Origin: Acidobacteria bacterium UBA2994
GTDB lineage: Bacteria; Acidobacteriota; Vicinamibacteria; Vicinamibacterales; UBA8438
NCBI GenBank assembly: GCA_002346545.1
Contig: DEAA01000075.1
Coordinates: forward strand, 6,633-35,453
DNA length: 28,821 nucleotides
Direction: 5' to 3'
The notes below the pieces were generated by a model that had not been told where the DNA came from, did no database searches, and was given only the letters and a program-made list of their open reading frames with translations. Below are positions 17,601 through 24,502 of this stretch, in pieces (the first letter of the stretch is position 1; every line of letters starts with the position of its first letter). Made by a program: the position numbers and the translations under genes.

Positions 17601-18181
17601 GGCACCCGATCGAACGCTACCGCGATCAGCTCGAAGCAGCAGGCGCCAGCGCCATCAGCTCACTGACAGGAGGGAAGGGCGCGGTCATGGTCGGCGGCAT
17701 CGTCGCCGGATACCGCCCCTTGAAGACCAAGCGTGGTGCGCCGATGGCTGTATTCACCCTAGAGGATCATGAAGGCACGCTGGAGGTCGTCGTCTTCCCC
17801 AAGGCCTACGAGAAGTGCGCTGCCGAGCTAGTCGTCGACCAACTGGTGCTCGTCACGGGCAAGCTCGATACCGACGAAGAAACGGCTCGTGTCCTCGCCG
17901 ATGACATCCGACCGATCGAGACCCTGGCGAGTCAGGTCGGTCGCACGCTCTCGGTCCGACTAACCGGCGACCGTCATAGCCGGACAACATTCGAAGCACT
18001 CTCCGAACTGTTACAGATACATCGCGGCCCGAGCCTAGTCCGCTTGCAGCTAGAACTCACCAAACGGACCCCGCCTGTGCGAGTATCGGCTCGGCTGACA
18101 AGTGTGCGTGTCCGACCATCGGAACCCCTGGCTAAAGCGATTGAAGAGCTCTGTGGGAAGGGTTCCGTCTCCTGGCAGTAG
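14699..18181 (+). CDS. dnaE: DNA polymerase III subunit alpha
   Basis: This is the 1160-residue replicative polymerase of the DnaE1 type. Domains in order: PHP (about 1-280) with HLHLHTEFSLLDG, TEHGNLF and TNDVHYL; the palm/polymerase core, with GPGRGSAAGSLVAYC and the catalytic aspartates D410 and D412 in PDIDIDFCERRR and D563 in KMDFLGLSTLT; fingers with SLNALYRPGPL and GYGFNKSHSTAYALLAYQTA; helix-hairpin-helix (about 815-880); a beta-clamp-binding peptide QTQLF at 926-930; and an OB fold (about 990-1065, VMVGGIVAGYRPLKTKRGAP). The GTG start is preceded by GGGAGTGAGG and lies six bases after the guaA stop. All PHP metal-ligand positions look conserved, unlike in E. coli. accA follows with no gap. 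Confidence 0.96.
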   Translation: MSSEFVHLHLHTEFSLLDGACRIGELLDSAKASGAPALAVTEHGNLFSSVIFHDEARKRDIKPILGCEVYVANGSRHTRSGTPGETNNHLVLLAETLTGYHNLIKLVSAGYTEGFYYKPRIDKELLAEHASGLVGLSACLKGEVATGLRNEQPRKAREAAATFRDILGAGNFFLEMQYQGIEEQRTVNTGLQPIARDLGMPLVCTNDVHYLKQGDHRPHDVLLCIGTGKNVGDEQRLRYHGDQFFLKSPEEMATVFGDFPRAMANSVAIAERCNVDLSDPGSHLPNFEVPEDFNVDTYFEHVTREGFDRRVAHWKELEARGELRHSIDAYERRLRHEIDIIVKMRYPGYFLIVWDFIRYARERGIPVGPGRGSAAGSLVAYCLQITDIDPMQFDLIFERFLNPERVSLPDIDIDFCERRRGEVIDYVTQKYGRDNVAQIITFGTMKARAVVRDVGRTMGMSYADVDRVAKAIPPALDMTLDKALEENPALKTMERQDPQVNELIEVAKRLEGITRHASVHAAGVVIAPAAITEFAPVYKSQKDEITTQWAMKEVERMGLLKMDFLGLSTLTLLDDAVAHIKETTGEHVDLDTLPMDDEKTFQVFSDGQTLGVFQFESSGMRDTLRKAKPDRFEDLISLNALYRPGPLRGGVVDDFIARRHGKVEIEYELPSLEPILQDSYGVIAFQEQVMRIASDLAGFTMGDADVLRKAMGKKSAEVMQAQRVKFVDGAVKRGVARPQATKIFDLMEFFAGYGFNKSHSTAYALLAYQTAYLKANYPRHFMASLLTIEAQNTDKLSLYLSECRDMGVKILPPDINDSDLAFKVTPDGVRFGLRAVKNVGEAAIASILECRAHAGQLSSLYPLCEEVDLRLVNKRVFESLIKAGAFDSTLPPSSRRAASGRAQLAALVDRALEHGNRFQRDRERGQTQLFETPTADTDPSVALPDVPAWTEAEQLGYEKESLGLYLSGHPIERYRDQLEAAGASAISSLTGGKGAVMVGGIVAGYRPLKTKRGAPMAVFTLEDHEGTLEVVVFPKAYEKCAAELVVDQLVLVTGKLDTDEETARVLADDIRPIETLASQVGRTLSVRLTGDRHSRTTFEALSELLQIHRGPSLVRLQLELTKRTPPVRVSARLTSVRVRPSEPLAKAIEELCGKGSVSWQ

Positions 18182-19180
18182 ATGCCCAAGCCCACGGGTC
18201 GCCTCGACTTCGAAGAACCGATCGACGCCCTTCAAGCCGAGATCGACGCGCTCACGATGCTGCCTCGGACATCGGCGCGTCATCAGGAGCTGCAGCGGCT
18301 CCGCGCACGTGTCACGACGGTGCGTCAGGAGATCTTCGCGTCCTTGACGCCAGGCCAGCGCGTACAGATCGCCGGCCACCCCGACCGCCCGCGGATGCGC
18401 TACTACCTCGACCGATTGGCGTCCGACTTCACCGAGATCCATGGTGATCGACACGCCGGCGACGATCCGGCGCTCCTCGCGGGCTTCGGACGTGTTGGCC
18501 GCCACGCCGTGCTCCTCCTCGGCCAAAACAAGGGGCAGGGCGCGGCAGCGGCACGGCACCGGCTAGGCGCGATGCGCCCGGAGGGCTACCGCAAGGCGGA
18601 ACGGGCCCTACGCCTGGCAGAGAAGTTCGGGCGACCGGTGGTGTCGTTCGTCGATACGCCATCACCTCACCCCAGCGTCGAGGCGGAGACGCACGGAATC
18701 GGCGCCGCCATCGCCGCAACCAGTCGGACCCTCGCCATGCTGCGCGTACCGACGGTCTCGGTGCTGATCGGCGAGGGTGGCGGCGCCGGGGCCCTAGCGC
18801 TTGGCATTTCCGACAACATCCTGATGCAAGAGTACGCCACGTACAGCGTAGTGCCCCCAGAAACGGCCGCCGCAGTACTCTGGCAGGACCGTGCACGCGG
18901 AGACGACGCGACCGCCGCGCTGCGGATCACGGCATCCGATCTAGTGGCCCTGGGCGTCGTCGACCAGGCGATCGCCGAGCCTATCGGAGGCGCACACGCT
19001 GATCCGGATCACGCGGCGCGACTGCTCCGCGCCGCCCTCGAGGACGCCCTCGAGGACGTGGAGAAGGGCTCTTGTGCGACCCGGGTCGAGCAGCGCCATA
19101 GCCGCTTCCGTCTCATGGGTCTCGCCGGACCACCGACCGCCGGCGATGCGCCGTTCGACCCTCTGCCAGGAGAGCGATGA
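18182..19180 (+). CDS. accA: Acetyl-CoA carboxylase carboxyltransferase subunit alpha, active-site loops divergent
   Basis: AccA pairs with AccD to move the carboxyl group from carboxybiotin to acetyl-CoA, giving malonyl-CoA for fatty-acid synthesis. The 332-residue protein aligns along its length with the family: DFEEPIDALQAEIDAL (9-24), HPDRPRMRYYLDRL (66-79), GDRHAGDDPALLAGFGRV, MRPEGYRKAERALRLAEKFG (131-150), ATYSVVPPETAAAVLW (219-234). Two loops differ from the consensus as I know it: DTPGAYPG...ERGQ is here DTPSPHPSVEAETHG (158-172), and GEGGSGGALAIG is here GEGGGAGALALG (197-208). Its ATG follows the dnaE stop directly and its TGA overlaps the recJ start (ATGA). The dnaE-accA order is also found in E. 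coli. accD is not in the window. AccA is the best call; altered activity is possible. Confidence 0.88.
   Translation: MPKPTGRLDFEEPIDALQAEIDALTMLPRTSARHQELQRLRARVTTVRQEIFASLTPGQRVQIAGHPDRPRMRYYLDRLASDFTEIHGDRHAGDDPALLAGFGRVGRHAVLLLGQNKGQGAAAARHRLGAMRPEGYRKAERALRLAEKFGRPVVSFVDTPSPHPSVEAETHGIGAAIAATSRTLAMLRVPTVSVLIGEGGGAGALALGISDNILMQEYATYSVVPPETAAAVLWQDRARGDDATAALRITASDLVALGVVDQAIAEPIGGAHADPDHAARLLRAALEDALEDVEKGSCATRVEQRHSRFRLMGLAGPPTAGDAPFDPLPGER
19168..19174 (+). promoter_or_regulatory. Ribosome-binding site of recJ inside the end of accA
   Basis: AGGAGAG lies two bases before the ATG at 19177 (core AGGAG five bases before it) and supports that start, which overlaps the accA stop codon. Confidence 0.6.
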
Positions 19181-20922
19181 GCGCACCGGACACCACGCCA
19201 CCCGCCCCGCGAACACGGATCTGGGAGTTGTGCGACCCGCCTCAAGTGGACGTCGATGGCCTAGCCGCATCGCTGGAGGTGCCTCCGGTGATTGCGGGTT
19301 TACTCGCGCAGCGCGGGGTCACCGACGCCGACCAGGCTCAAGCGTTTCTACATCCCACACTCGAGCATCTAAACGATCCTTTCACGTTGACCGATCTTCC
19401 GGAGGCCGTCGACCGCCTACAGACGGCGCTTAATCGCGGTGAACGGATCGCGGTGCACGGAGACTATGACGTAGACGGCGTCACCTCAACGGTCATGCTC
19501 CGCCGGCTGCTCGAAATGCTTGGCGGCGACGTCATTCACTTCATCCCCGACCGGCTTAAGGACGGCTACGGCCTGGAGCCCGCGGGGATCGACCGGCTAG
19601 CCGCCGAGAAAGCAGCGGTCGTTGTCTCTGTCGACTGCGGCATCCGGAGCCACGCGGCAGCGACCAGGGCTCGCGAACTCGGCATCGACCTCATCATCAC
19701 TGACCACCACGAACCGGAGACCGACCTGCCTTCTGCGCTGGCGATCATCAATCCCAAGCGTCCCGACTGCGTTTATCCGGAGAAGATGCTCGCCGGAGTA
19801 GGCGTGGCGTTTAAGCTGGTCCAGGCGCTCTGTGAGCGGACCGCGCACAGCTCCTGGCTTCCTGGGTTCATCAAGCTGGCCGCACTCGGTACGATCGCCG
19901 ACGTCGTTCCGCTTCGGGGCGAGAACCGGGTCATCGCCAAGCTCGGGCTGGAACGGCTGTCGCAAGGCCCGCACGCAACCGGACTCCACGCGTTACTCGA
20001 GGCGACCGGCCTTCTCGGCGAAACGCTGACGAGCTTTCACGTCGCATTCCGGCTCGCCCCTCGGATCAACGCCGCCGGTCGGATGAGCAGTCCCGACCTA
20101 GCAGCCCAACTGCTCCTACTAACAGGGGAGCAGCGCGCGAACGAAGCTCGAGGACTGGCGGAGCAGCTCGAGGAAGAGAATCTGCGTAGACAGCAAGAGG
20201 AAGCAGATATCCTCGCCGCCGCGCGCAAAAAGATCGACGGCGACCCGGACGTGGGCGCGCACGCCATACTCGTAGTGTGGGGCGAGGACTGGCATCGCGG
20301 AGTCATCGGCATCGTGGCCTCCAAGCTGGTCGATCTCTATCACCGTCCCGCGGTTGTGCTGGCGGTGGATGGCGACGAGGCGCACGGCTCGGGACGGAGT
20401 ATTTCCGGATTCGATCTGCTCGCGTCGCTGGAGCACTGTAACGAGCTATTTACCCGGTTCGGTGGCCACCGGCATGCGGCCGGGATGACGATCGACACGG
20501 CGCGGCTTAAGGAACTCCGCCGTCGGCTGACCGCCTACGCCAATGAACGGCTCGGCCCGGACGAGTTAACGCCACGCCTGCGTGTGGACGGCGCGCTGCC
20601 ACTGTCGGCCATCACGCCCGAAGTAGTTGCGGGCCTGCGGGCGATGGAACCATTCGGTGCCGGCAACCGGCGCCCGATCTTTCACACCGGCTCGGTCAGC
20701 TTGGCCAGCAACCCCAAAGTCATGAAGTCACGCCACCTGTCGATGTCAGTGCGTCAGGAGGGTCGCGTACTGCGAGCCGTCGCATGGCGCATGGCCGACC
20801 GGGCCGATTTCGTCTCGACCTATGCCCGGAACCTCGACGTGGCGTTCAATCTCACCGAGAATCACTTCCGGGGTGAGACGACCATCGAGTTATCCGTTGC
20901 CGACGTTCGGCAAGCTCGATAG
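19177..20922 (+). CDS. recJ: Single-stranded-DNA-specific 5'-3' exonuclease RecJ
   Basis: RecJ degrades single-stranded DNA 5' to 3' in recombination and mismatch/base-excision repair. The 581-residue protein has the DHH phosphoesterase motifs IAVHGDYDVDGVTSTVML (91-108), VSVDCGIRSHAAA (150-162), ITDHHEPETDLPSALAIINP (174-193) and GTIADVVPLRGENR, then a coiled region (about 320-345, Glu/Arg rich) linking to the DHHA1 domain with GSGRSISGFDL and RFGGHRHAAGM (from about 427). The C-terminal OB-fold domain (about 470-580) includes EPFGAGNRRPIF. Length matches the usual 560-580. The ATG overlaps accA in an ATGA and has AGGAGAG just upstream. The fused LPS-transport gene follows after 9 bases. Confidence 0.95.
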   Translation: MSAPDTTPPAPRTRIWELCDPPQVDVDGLAASLEVPPVIAGLLAQRGVTDADQAQAFLHPTLEHLNDPFTLTDLPEAVDRLQTALNRGERIAVHGDYDVDGVTSTVMLRRLLEMLGGDVIHFIPDRLKDGYGLEPAGIDRLAAEKAAVVVSVDCGIRSHAAATRARELGIDLIITDHHEPETDLPSALAIINPKRPDCVYPEKMLAGVGVAFKLVQALCERTAHSSWLPGFIKLAALGTIADVVPLRGENRVIAKLGLERLSQGPHATGLHALLEATGLLGETLTSFHVAFRLAPRINAAGRMSSPDLAAQLLLLTGEQRANEARGLAEQLEEENLRRQQEEADILAAARKKIDGDPDVGAHAILVVWGEDWHRGVIGIVASKLVDLYHRPAVVLAVDGDEAHGSGRSISGFDLLASLEHCNELFTRFGGHRHAAGMTIDTARLKELRRRLTAYANERLGPDELTPRLRVDGALPLSAITPEVVAGLRAMEPFGAGNRRPIFHTGSVSLASNPKVMKSRHLSMSVRQEGRVLRAVAWRMADRADFVSTYARNLDVAFNLTENHFRGETTIELSVADVRQAR

Positions 20923-20931
20923 AGTGAGATC

Positions 20932-23568
20932 ATGGAGTCGAGCGTCCAGCGTGGAGGCCAGTCGTCCCCGACGCGGACAGCGCCCCGGCCTCGGTGGCTG
21001 CCCCGCTGGCAAAATGTCGCCCGCCTGAGCATCGTCACAGGCCTAGTAATCTTCGCCACGGTCCTGTTCGGTGCCATCCGCGATCGCGCCGCCCCCGTCG
21101 AGGCTCCGGGCATAGAGCGTGACCCCACTGCCATCATCGAGAGCACTGGAGCCGAGCTGGTCCAGACGACCGGGAGAGTCGAGAACTATCGACTGAACTC
21201 GGGCCATCAGCTGACGTTCAGTGATGGCTCGATGCGATTCGACGATGGATTCCGCCTGGAAGTCGCCGAGCAGGAAGAGCGAGACAGCTTCGTGATCACT
21301 GGTGCGAAGGCGTCGGTAAACGACGCTGAAACAGAAGTACTTGTCGAGGGCGGCGTCGAGATGGAGGTCTCCGACGGTCTTGGCGCAAACACCGAGACCG
21401 CAACCTACGCGACCAACGCAGCCGCGGTCCACATGCCCGGACCTACCCGATTGGCACGGAGCGGACTCCTGGCCACAGGCAAAGAAGTCGTCTTTCACCG
21501 AGATCGTGGGCTCGTGGAGCTTGGCGCCTTGGCTCAGGTGACGTTAACCGGCGACAGCGACCGCGCTCCGATCGATATCGCCTCGAGCCAGGCCACTCTG
21601 GACCACGACGACGGGTTCATGCGGTTCGACGGCGGCACCGATATTGACACCGAAGAGCACTTATTGACCGCCGACAACACGTCGGCGTACTTCGGCGAGG
21701 ACGATACCGCGCTCGAGCGTCTAGAACTTGTCGGTGCCACCTCAATCGCCACCAAGCTGCCACAACCTGCCGGCCTCAGAGAGATGCAGGCTGGAGCGAT
21801 GGCGCTCTCCTTCCTACCCCAGACCCGCGCTCTCGACCATGCGCTCCTAACAGGCACCTCCATCGTGGATCTGATGGGTCTCGACGGAACGACCGGCGCG
21901 CGTGTGCGTGCCTCAACCATGGACGTCACCATGAAGCACGGAGGTGGGGATGTCAGTGCGCTCGTGGCACACACGGCTGTGCGGCTGGAGCTGCCGGACG
22001 CCGGCGACGGCATTCGCCGCGAGATCCGGGCCGAAACCCTGACGACACCGATCCCGCAACCGCCACCAGCGACAACGGCAGACACCACGGCGCCGCGTAC
22101 CACCCCAGCGACCACGGCTTTGGGAACGCCCGCCCAGTCGGAAACAACCGCTGCGATAGCGAACCCACCAGCAGGCAGCACGACGAGATCACCAGCGGCC
22201 ACCGCGTCCGCCCCAACGGCAACCGAAACACCGCAGCCCGACGCGCCGGCAGCGGGGGCGTTGACCTCGCCCAGCGCAGCTCTTTCCGCACTGCATCGAT
22301 CGGAGTCGAGTGCCATCACACCCGACGAACACGAACCAGCGACACTAGCAACCGTCGAGACCGACAGCGCCGAATCGCTGACATCGATGGCGGACCCCGA
22401 GCCTGAAGCAGGGGAGTTGGCCGGGTCCAACATGGCCACTGCGGTGACCGGAAAACAGCTCACGAGCGTGAGCTTCGACCGCGACGTGCGCTACGTCGAG
22501 CAGACGCCAGGGAACCGGATTCCGAGGGAGATCCGTGCGGACCGATTGGAGGCTGGTGTCGAACCCGGGCTGAGCGCTCTCCTTGAAGCCCGTTTCCTGG
22601 GTAACGTCCACTTCGAGGACGGAGACCGCAGCGCAGAAGCAGAACTCGTCATCTATGATGTCGTGGCAAATCAACTGAGCCTAGAAACAGGCGGCGGAAC
22701 CCGGCAAGCTCCCCGCCTGGTAGATGGGGAGCACACGATCGAGGCGGGCGCCATTACCGTGGATCTCGGTGGCTCGACGATCGCCGCCACCGGAGGCGTC
22801 CAGAATGTCCTCGCGTCACGGGAACCTGGCCAACGAACGGCCGACGACGGCGAGCGTCCCGCCCTGCTGGAGAACGGCCAGCAGGTGTTCGCTTCGGCCA
22901 CCACCCTGAGCTACGACCAGACGATCGGCCAGGCCACCTACGATGGTGAGGCACGGCTCTGGCAAGGCGACACGAGCTTCCAGGGCGATACCGTACTGAT
23001 CGACGACACGACTGGCGGTATCGAGGTTGACGGTGACGCCAAGACCACGATCCAGCTGCTCAGACTAGATGAGGCCACCGGCCGGCAGGTGCTGTCGATC
23101 ACGAGGGTCAAAGCCGACACCTTCACCTACGACAACACGCTCATGCATGCCATCTACGACCAACGGGCCGAACTTCTCTCGGAACACGGAGACATGAAGG
23201 CGGGCAAGATCGAAGTTTACCTCGCTCCGGACGGACGCACCCTCGACCGGTTGGAAGCCACTGGCAGCGTAAAGCTCCGGCTTGAGGACCGGTGGGCGAC
23301 CGGAGACCACCTCGTGTACTACGAAGCGGACGGACGCTATGAGATGGAAGGGGCACCCGTCGAGATCGTCGAAGAAGTCGAACCGGAAGCGTCACTAATC
23401 CCCCAGCCACCGCCACGCCCCGGCGCACCGCCCACCCCGCCCCCATGCCAGAGCACCACGGGCCGTTCGATGACATTCTATCGGGACACCGACACGGTCA
23501 TCGTCGACGGTCGCCGCGAGCTCCGCACCGAAAGCGGCACCGGGACCTGTCGTCCACAGGTCTTCTAG
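20932..23568 (+). CDS. lptC: LptC-LptA (OstA-like) fusion protein of the LPS transport bridge
   Basis: An 878-residue protein anchored by one N-terminal helix (about 31-48, after a basic cytoplasmic stretch). The following 60-370 region has beta-rich OstA/LptC-like repeats, e.g. SGHQLTFSDGSMRFDDGFRL and VEGGVEMEVSDGLGANTE. Residues 371-505 are a Pro/Thr/Ala/Ser-rich linker. Residues 510-815 hold a second series of LptA/OstA-type strands (FLGNVHFEDGDRSAEAELVI, ATYDGEARLWQGDTSFQGD, LEATGSVKLRLEDRWATGDH), then a Pro-rich tail with QPPPRPGAPPTPPP. LptC and LptA normally are separate proteins of about 190 and 180 residues that form the periplasmic beta-jellyroll bridge carrying LPS outward. lptB directly follows, which supports the role. 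Start ATG has GAGTGAG upstream. Fold assignment rests on pattern and context, not alignment. Confidence 0.82.
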   Translation: MESSVQRGGQSSPTRTAPRPRWLPRWQNVARLSIVTGLVIFATVLFGAIRDRAAPVEAPGIERDPTAIIESTGAELVQTTGRVENYRLNSGHQLTFSDGSMRFDDGFRLEVAEQEERDSFVITGAKASVNDAETEVLVEGGVEMEVSDGLGANTETATYATNAAAVHMPGPTRLARSGLLATGKEVVFHRDRGLVELGALAQVTLTGDSDRAPIDIASSQATLDHDDGFMRFDGGTDIDTEEHLLTADNTSAYFGEDDTALERLELVGATSIATKLPQPAGLREMQAGAMALSFLPQTRALDHALLTGTSIVDLMGLDGTTGARVRASTMDVTMKHGGGDVSALVAHTAVRLELPDAGDGIRREIRAETLTTPIPQPPPATTADTTAPRTTPATTALGTPAQSETTAAIANPPAGSTTRSPAATASAPTATETPQPDAPAAGALTSPSAALSALHRSESSAITPDEHEPATLATVETDSAESLTSMADPEPEAGELAGSNMATAVTGKQLTSVSFDRDVRYVEQTPGNRIPREIRADRLEAGVEPGLSALLEARFLGNVHFEDGDRSAEAELVIYDVVANQLSLETGGGTRQAPRLVDGEHTIEAGAITVDLGGSTIAATGGVQNVLASREPGQRTADDGERPALLENGQQVFASATTLSYDQTIGQATYDGEARLWQGDTSFQGDTVLIDDTTGGIEVDGDAKTTIQLLRLDEATGRQVLSITRVKADTFTYDNTLMHAIYDQRAELLSEHGDMKAGKIEVYLAPDGRTLDRLEATGSVKLRLEDRWATGDHLVYYEADGRYEMEGAPVEIVEEVEPEASLIPQPPPRPGAPPTPPPCQSTTGRSMTFYRDTDTVIVDGRRELRTESGTGTCRPQVF

Positions 23569-23586
23569 TCGCCCTTGCGCCGCCGT

Positions 23587-24312
23587 ATGCCCACCCTTCG
23601 GACCCAGCAACTCACCAAGTCGTATGGCGGGCGCACCGTCGTGCGGAACGTCGACCTCGAGGTGAGCTCTGGAGAGGTTGTAGGGCTGCTCGGACCCAAC
23701 GGTGCCGGAAAGACCACCACCTTCTATCTGGTCGTAGGGCTGACGGCTCCAGACCGTGGCCGCGTCACCCTAAACGGCGAAGATGTCACTACCGACCCGA
23801 TGTACATGCGGGCTCGGAAGGGCATCGGTTACCTCCCGCAAGAACCGTCGATCTTCCGCGGCCTGACCGTCGAACAGAACATCATGGCGATCCTCGAGGC
23901 GGCCGGATTGCCACGGTCCGCGAGGCGCACGCGACTTAAGGAACTCCTCGAAGAACTGAACCTCACACCGTTGGCAAAATCCCCAGCACATACCCTCTCG
24001 GGTGGCGAGCGACGTCGGGCCGAGATCACGAGAGCCCTTGTGATGGCGCCGTCCTTCATGTTGCTGGACGAGCCGTTCGCCGGGATCGACCCGATCGCGG
24101 TGACCGATATTCAGGAGATCATCTTTCACCTCAAGGCGCGCGGGATTGGGGTGTTAATCACCGACCACAACGTTCGTGAAACGCTGAAGATCACCGACCG
24201 CGCCTACATCGTCCACGACGGCTCCGTCTTTCGCAGCGGCACTCCAGCGGACCTTGCCAGCGACCAGGACGTCAAGCGGATCTACCTGGGCGCCGATTTC
24301 CGCCTCGACTGA
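23587..24312 (+). CDS. lptB: LPS export ABC transporter ATP-binding protein LptB
   Basis: LptB is the cytoplasmic ATPase that drives LPS extraction from the inner membrane with LptF and LptG. The 241-residue protein shows Walker [21 protein letters not shown], the Q-loop region [20 protein letters not shown], signature [15 protein letters not shown], Walker [17 protein letters not shown], and the H-loop [23 protein letters not shown] and DHNVRETL are characteristic of LptB among ABC ATPases. A TTG at 23575 is also in frame, but the ATG at 23587 leads straight into the first conserved strand ([19 protein letters not shown]). It stands 18 bases after the LptC-LptA fusion and before rpoN, the common diderm order. 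lptF and lptG are not present here. Confidence 0.95.
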   Translation: MPTLRTQQLTKSYGGRTVVRNVDLEVSSGEVVGLLGPNGAGKTTTFYLVVGLTAPDRGRVTLNGEDVTTDPMYMRARKGIGYLPQEPSIFRGLTVEQNIMAILEAAGLPRSARRTRLKELLEELNLTPLAKSPAHTLSGGERRRAEITRALVMAPSFMLLDEPFAGIDPIAVTDIQEIIFHLKARGIGVLITDHNVRETLKITDRAYIVHDGSVFRSGTPADLASDQDVKRIYLGADFRLD

Positions 24313-24502
24313 CCCTGCTAGTCCGTGATGCCGTGGCATCGGCTGGTCCTAAGCCCGGCCGGCGGGAGTCCGTACTCGAACTCCGACGGCTTGAAAAGCA
24401 CCAGTGACCCAAAAAAGGAGCGCCTACCTCAACCAGACCCTCAAGTTGCAAGGCTGTTGAGGCCGACACTAAGATGAAAACAGAAAAGCGGTCACGCACA
24501 TC
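24313..24502 (+). other. Intergenic region lptB-rpoN
   Basis: This 190-base gap is the longest break in the plus-strand run. It holds a small inverted repeat GATGC-CGTG-GCATC (24327-24340) without a T tract, a lone CAAAAAAGGAG at about 24412 with no start codon at a useful distance, a possible promoter (24446-24475), and a ten-codon open frame (24474-24506) whose TGA overlaps the rpoN GTG. No larger gene is seen. Confidence 0.5.
24446..24475 (+). promoter_or_regulatory. Possible sigma-70-type promoter for rpoN
   Basis: TTGCAA (24446-24451) and TAAGAT (24470-24475) are 18 bases apart, each matching four of six consensus bases, in the gap before rpoN. It would give rpoN, hpf, rapZ and the cupin gene a promoter of their own. 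Matches this good arise by chance, so confidence is low. Confidence 0.25.

Noticed and set aside
18050..18559. 169-codon minus-strand open frame across the dnaE-accA junction
   Set aside because: Antisense to two well-supported genes, with no motif or ribosome-binding site.
21534..22463. 309-codon minus-strand open frame opposite the lptC-lptA fusion
   Set aside because: Val/Ala/Gly/Ser-rich shadow of the Pro/Thr/Ala linker; no domain, and the plus-strand frame is continuous.
24327..24340. Inverted repeat after lptB
   Set aside because: Five-pair stem with a four-base loop and no T tract; too weak to call a terminator.
24412..24422. Strong Shine-Dalgarno-like AAAAAAGGAG before rpoN
   Set aside because: No ATG, GTG or TTG stands 4-12 bases downstream with an open frame of useful length.
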